From Lysinibacillus_B sp036662795 (lineage in GTDB: Bacteria; Bacillota; Bacilli; Bacillales_A; Planococcaceae), in NCBI RefSeq assembly GCF_036662795.1, contig NZ_JBAFWZ010000006.1, positions 1 through 64,000 on the forward strand: a DNA stretch of 64,000 nt, read 5' to 3'. The position numbers and the translations under genes were made by a program. Shown piece by piece: positions 61,714 to 64,000 of this stretch. The notes beneath the pieces are model-generated. The model was not told where the DNA came from. It worked only from the letters and a program-made list of their open reading frames with translations, and did no database searches. How positions within the stretch are numbered: position 1 is the first letter of the stretch; every line of letters begins with the position of its first letter.

Positions 61714-62205
61714 TTACTTCGGAAATTGATTCAACATATAGAAATGGAATTCAATACCTAGTTCTTTTAAATCCGCTTTTGCTTTATTTATTAGTGCTTC
61801 TGCTTGGGCCTTTTTCGCAGCATCTAACCCTTTAAAAATATCTTTTCTCGTATCCATAGTGCAGCTCAATCCGAGTTCCTGAAATTGCTTATGAGCCTCT
61901 TCCTTTGTTATGCTACCGTCTTTTATCCTTTCTTTAATTTCCTGTACTTTTACTTTAGTCGCCTCATCTAGCTTTGGTTTTTCAGTATTTGAAAACTTTA
62001 CACCGAGTTCAATTAAATCCTTTTTTAATAGTGTCAGAATGTCATTTGCTTTCGCCTTCGTTTTCTCATCCAATGATGACGGCATACCAAATGAGGCATG
62101 CTGGTGTTGAGAAGCTGCGAATGTAACAAGTGGAATACTACTCATAAAAGCAAAAGCAACTACCGCCATAATGCAACAACGTATTATTTTACTGATGTTT
62201 TTCAT
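61714..62205 (-). CDS. Secreted DUF2680 (YckD-like) protein
   Basis: 163 residues. Signal peptide ~1-31 (IPLVTFAASQ), then Lys-rich helices with two similar segments: KKDLIELGVKFSN and KADLKELGIEFHF. DUF2680 members are small secreted proteins of unknown function. GAGGAGGACAAC precedes the ATG. Confidence 0.75.
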   Translation of the reverse strand: MKNISKIIRCCIMAVVAFAFMSSIPLVTFAASQHQHASFGMPSSLDEKTKAKANDILTLLKKDLIELGVKFSNTEKPKLDEATKVKVQEIKERIKDGSITKEEAHKQFQELGLSCTMDTRKDIFKGLDAAKKAQAEALINKAKADLKELGIEFHFYMLNQFPK

Positions 62206-62375
62206 CTATCTGTTGTCCTCCTCGAGAATTATTACCAGTTGAAGAATGGTATCGATAGTTTTTACAGTGCACATTAATATATACGAAGAGGATATTTCAA
62301 TAAATGGGGACAATTTGATTAGAAAAATACAGCTCGCTTCAAACAAAGCGTGAGGAAGTCTTTTCTTGTATATGA

Positions 62376-62578
62376 CTACTAATCAATCGTCGAATTTTCA
62401 CATTGGCGAGTAAATTTTTAAAAGTGGCTAGTATTTTTCGGAATTTGGCTAGTAAATCAAAAAAATCGGCTAGTATTTTTGAAAAAATGGCTAGTAACCA
62501 ACCCGAAATTAAAAAATGCAAGAATAGCTTGAAGCATTCTTGCATTTTCACTGTCACCTATAAGAGGGTCTTTATAAA
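62376..62578. repeat. 21-bp period array plus hairpin (copy 2)
   Basis: Cores GGC(T/G)AGTA start at 62405, 62426, 62447, 62468 and 62489, each exactly 21 bp apart. The hairpin AAAATGCAAGAAT/ATTCTTGCATTTT (62513-62548) and CTATAAGAGGG...TTTATAAA follow. The unit matches 50196-50375 from CTACTAA to the last codons of alaX, so ~20 bp of alaX 3' end are copied here without the gene. Frames on both strands stay open because the period is seven codons; no RBS. Otherwise 62206-62690 holds only a 20-bp ATGTCTAGCTC repeat fragment (62596-62616). Confidence 0.75.
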
Positions 62579-62690
62579 TTATTGGATTCTGAGCAATGTC
62601 TAGCTCTAGCCCCCCGTTTCATATACCTTTGTAGGAAAACAATAGTTTATATACAGTTCTTGAAGATGCAAATTAGCACCTGCCTCTATC

Positions 62691-63875
62691 TTAATCTAAT
62701 ACACCTTTATTACTGAATGCGGTGATTTGTTCGGGAGTGTAGCCGATTTCCTTTAAAATTTCCTCGGTATGCTCACCCATTTTAGCACCAACAAATTTGT
62801 AGGTTGGCTCTACGCCGCTAAATTTAAGTGCTGAACCGATTTGTCGCTGAGTTGAACCGTCAGACTTAGGCACATCTACGAGCATATCCCGTGCAATCAG
62901 CTGTGGATGCTCGCTAGCTTCCTCAAATGTAAGGACAGGCTCTACACAGCCGTGGAAATCCTCGTTAAAAACTTCAAGCCATTCCTCAAATGTTTTTGTT
63001 TTAAATGCATCACATACAGCTTCCTTAAATCGTGTTTGTGTGTATGCTGAATCAATAAATGTACTATCGATTAGCTCGGGAATTTCAAGTGCCTCACAGA
63101 GAAGCTTGCGGAAATGAGGCTCTAGGCTACCGACTGAGAAGTATCGACCGTCCTTTGTTTTGTAATAGTCATAAAACGTCCCGCCGTTTAATATTTCTTC
63201 CTCTGGTTGCGGGCATCTGCCGCTTCCAAAGTATTGTGAGCCATATAATGCATTCATCGTAAAGACAGCATCCGTCATAGAAACATCAACATACTTACCT
63301 TCACCTGTTTTTTCGCGGTGTAGTGCCGCAGCGAGCACCCCTACTGCTGCGTGCAATGTCCCACCTGCAACATCTGCAATTTGAATCCCCATAGCAACCG
63401 GCTTTTTATCCTTTAGTCGCGAGTGGTCGAGTACACCTGCAACCGATAAATAGTTATTATCATGACCTGGTCGATTTGCATAAGGACCTGTTTGACCATA
63501 GCCTGTAATAGAGCAATAAATCAAGCGCGGATTGACTTCCTTCAATGTTTCGTAGTCTAAACCGAGTCGCTTCATTACCCCAGGTCGGAAGCCTTCAACA
63601 ATTATGTCGTATTCCTTTACTAGCGATTTGACGATCTCCGAAGCCTCGTCCGTTTTTAAATTCAATGAAAGTGATTTTTTTGAGCGATGTAAATGCTGAT
63701 GAATATAAGCCTCTTTATTTTCATCGTAAGGTGGCATAATTCTCATTAAATCAACGCGTCTGGATGATTCAATATGAATGACATCGGCCCCTAAATCAGC
63801 AAACATCATCGTCGTAAGCGGTCCTGGTAATAAATTTGAGAAATCTAAAATTTTTAAACCATTAAGAATTGTCAT
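62691..63875 (-). CDS. CaiB/BaiF-family CoA transferase
   Basis: 394 residues, class III CoA transferase: LKILDFSNLLPGPLTTMMFADLGADVIHIE at the start, RSKKSLSLNLKTDE, the catalytic Asp in GHDNNYLSVAGVLDH region, and PVAMGIQIADVAGGTLHAAVGVLAAALHREKTGEGKYVDVSMTDAVF. Relatives include alpha-methylacyl-CoA racemase and formyl- or carnitine-CoA transferases; no partner acyl-CoA genes are in the window. AAAGGGGATGG precedes the ATG. Confidence 0.88.
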   Translation of the reverse strand: MTILNGLKILDFSNLLPGPLTTMMFADLGADVIHIESSRRVDLMRIMPPYDENKEAYIHQHLHRSKKSLSLNLKTDEASEIVKSLVKEYDIIVEGFRPGVMKRLGLDYETLKEVNPRLIYCSITGYGQTGPYANRPGHDNNYLSVAGVLDHSRLKDKKPVAMGIQIADVAGGTLHAAVGVLAAALHREKTGEGKYVDVSMTDAVFTMNALYGSQYFGSGRCPQPEEEILNGGTFYDYYKTKDGRYFSVGSLEPHFRKLLCEALEIPELIDSTFIDSAYTQTRFKEAVCDAFKTKTFEEWLEVFNEDFHGCVEPVLTFEEASEHPQLIARDMLVDVPKSDGSTQRQIGSALKFSGVEPTYKFVGAKMGEHTEEILKEIGYTPEQITAFSNKGVLD

Positions 63876-64000
63876 TTTCCCATCCCCTTTATATTGGTCA
63901 ATAACAAGAAACTGTAATAATACAGTTATAATTATGTGTATCTATATTATAACAGTTGTTTTTGTAGAATTATATATTTATCTATTATTATAGGGTAAAT

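Noticed and set aside
62339..62603. Heptad-repeat coiled-coil proteins on both strands across the array (and similar frames at 50.2 kb and 36.2 kb)
   Set aside because: A 21-bp period keeps frames open on both strands; there is no RBS, and the frame runs into a terminator hairpin.

Overview
The window looks like a low-to-moderate GC, endospore-forming Gram-positive chromosome, most likely a Planococcaceae/Caryophanaceae member of the Lysinibacillus/Solibacillus type. This rests on a GerK-type spore germinant receptor operon, AGGAGG-type ribosome binding sites, frequent TTG/GTG starts, hairpin-plus-U-tract terminators, a seven-gene Mrp antiporter and an SLH/CAP surface protein. The genus is inference. 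No rRNA, tRNA or CRISPR array was seen.

Layout. 1-2300: a tandem 130-bp repeat and a large Sel1-repeat protein with a HEPN-like head. 2480-5370: an Rgg/MutR-type regulator divergent from an overlooked 34-codon hydrophobic peptide gene, followed by a PLP-fold protein. A 16-bp box (GTTAA-N6-TTAAC) occurs in the divergent promoter and again in front of the PLP-fold gene, so the three look like one peptide-signalling unit. 5500-6730: a GT2 glycosyltransferase lacking DxD and a DUF1232 protein. 6730-11100: a decayed accessory zone with single genes (isochorismatase, peptidase E, a small anchored protein), covarying hairpin repeats and relics of an integrase, an amidase and a Nudix hydrolase. 11300-12900: a CstR-like persulfide sensor and a transglutaminase-like protein. 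12900-19400: a five-gene minus-strand operon with an Fe/phosphonate/sugar-phosphate-type ABC importer, a fumarate-lyase (ASL) family enzyme and a BadF/GlcNAc kinase. 19700-28800: a DMT exporter, a PfkB kinase/PTP pair, a GNAT protein, a yxlEFG-like set, a HEPN-CBS protein, a DUF421 protein, an MFS exporter and a USP protein. 28800-35030: the mrpABCDEFG operon with a structured leader. 35030-39070: a DnaA-box-like cluster, a NERD protein and a YtrA-type GntR/ABC operon. 39120-43400: a phosphoesterase, a chemoreceptor, a GNAT protein and an ECF sigma deletion scar. 43500-47750: gerKA-KC-2TM subunit-KB. 47800-64000: an RsgA paralogue, a YdhR protein, a rhodanese lipoprotein, AlaX, the SLH-CAP protein, three orphan proteins around an acetamidase, and a CaiB-type CoA transferase.

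Three intergenic arrays (36220, 50176, 62376) carry short cores repeated at exactly 21 bp, i.e. two helical turns. Two arrays share sequence through a terminator hairpin and the last codons of alaX. The third uses a different core at the same 21-bp period. I regard these arrays and the Rgg-peptide unit as the strongest candidates for something undescribed. A CstR-type operator sits on the promoter of the rhodanese lipoprotein 39 kb from the CstR-like gene, which links the two as a probable sulfur-stress regulon.
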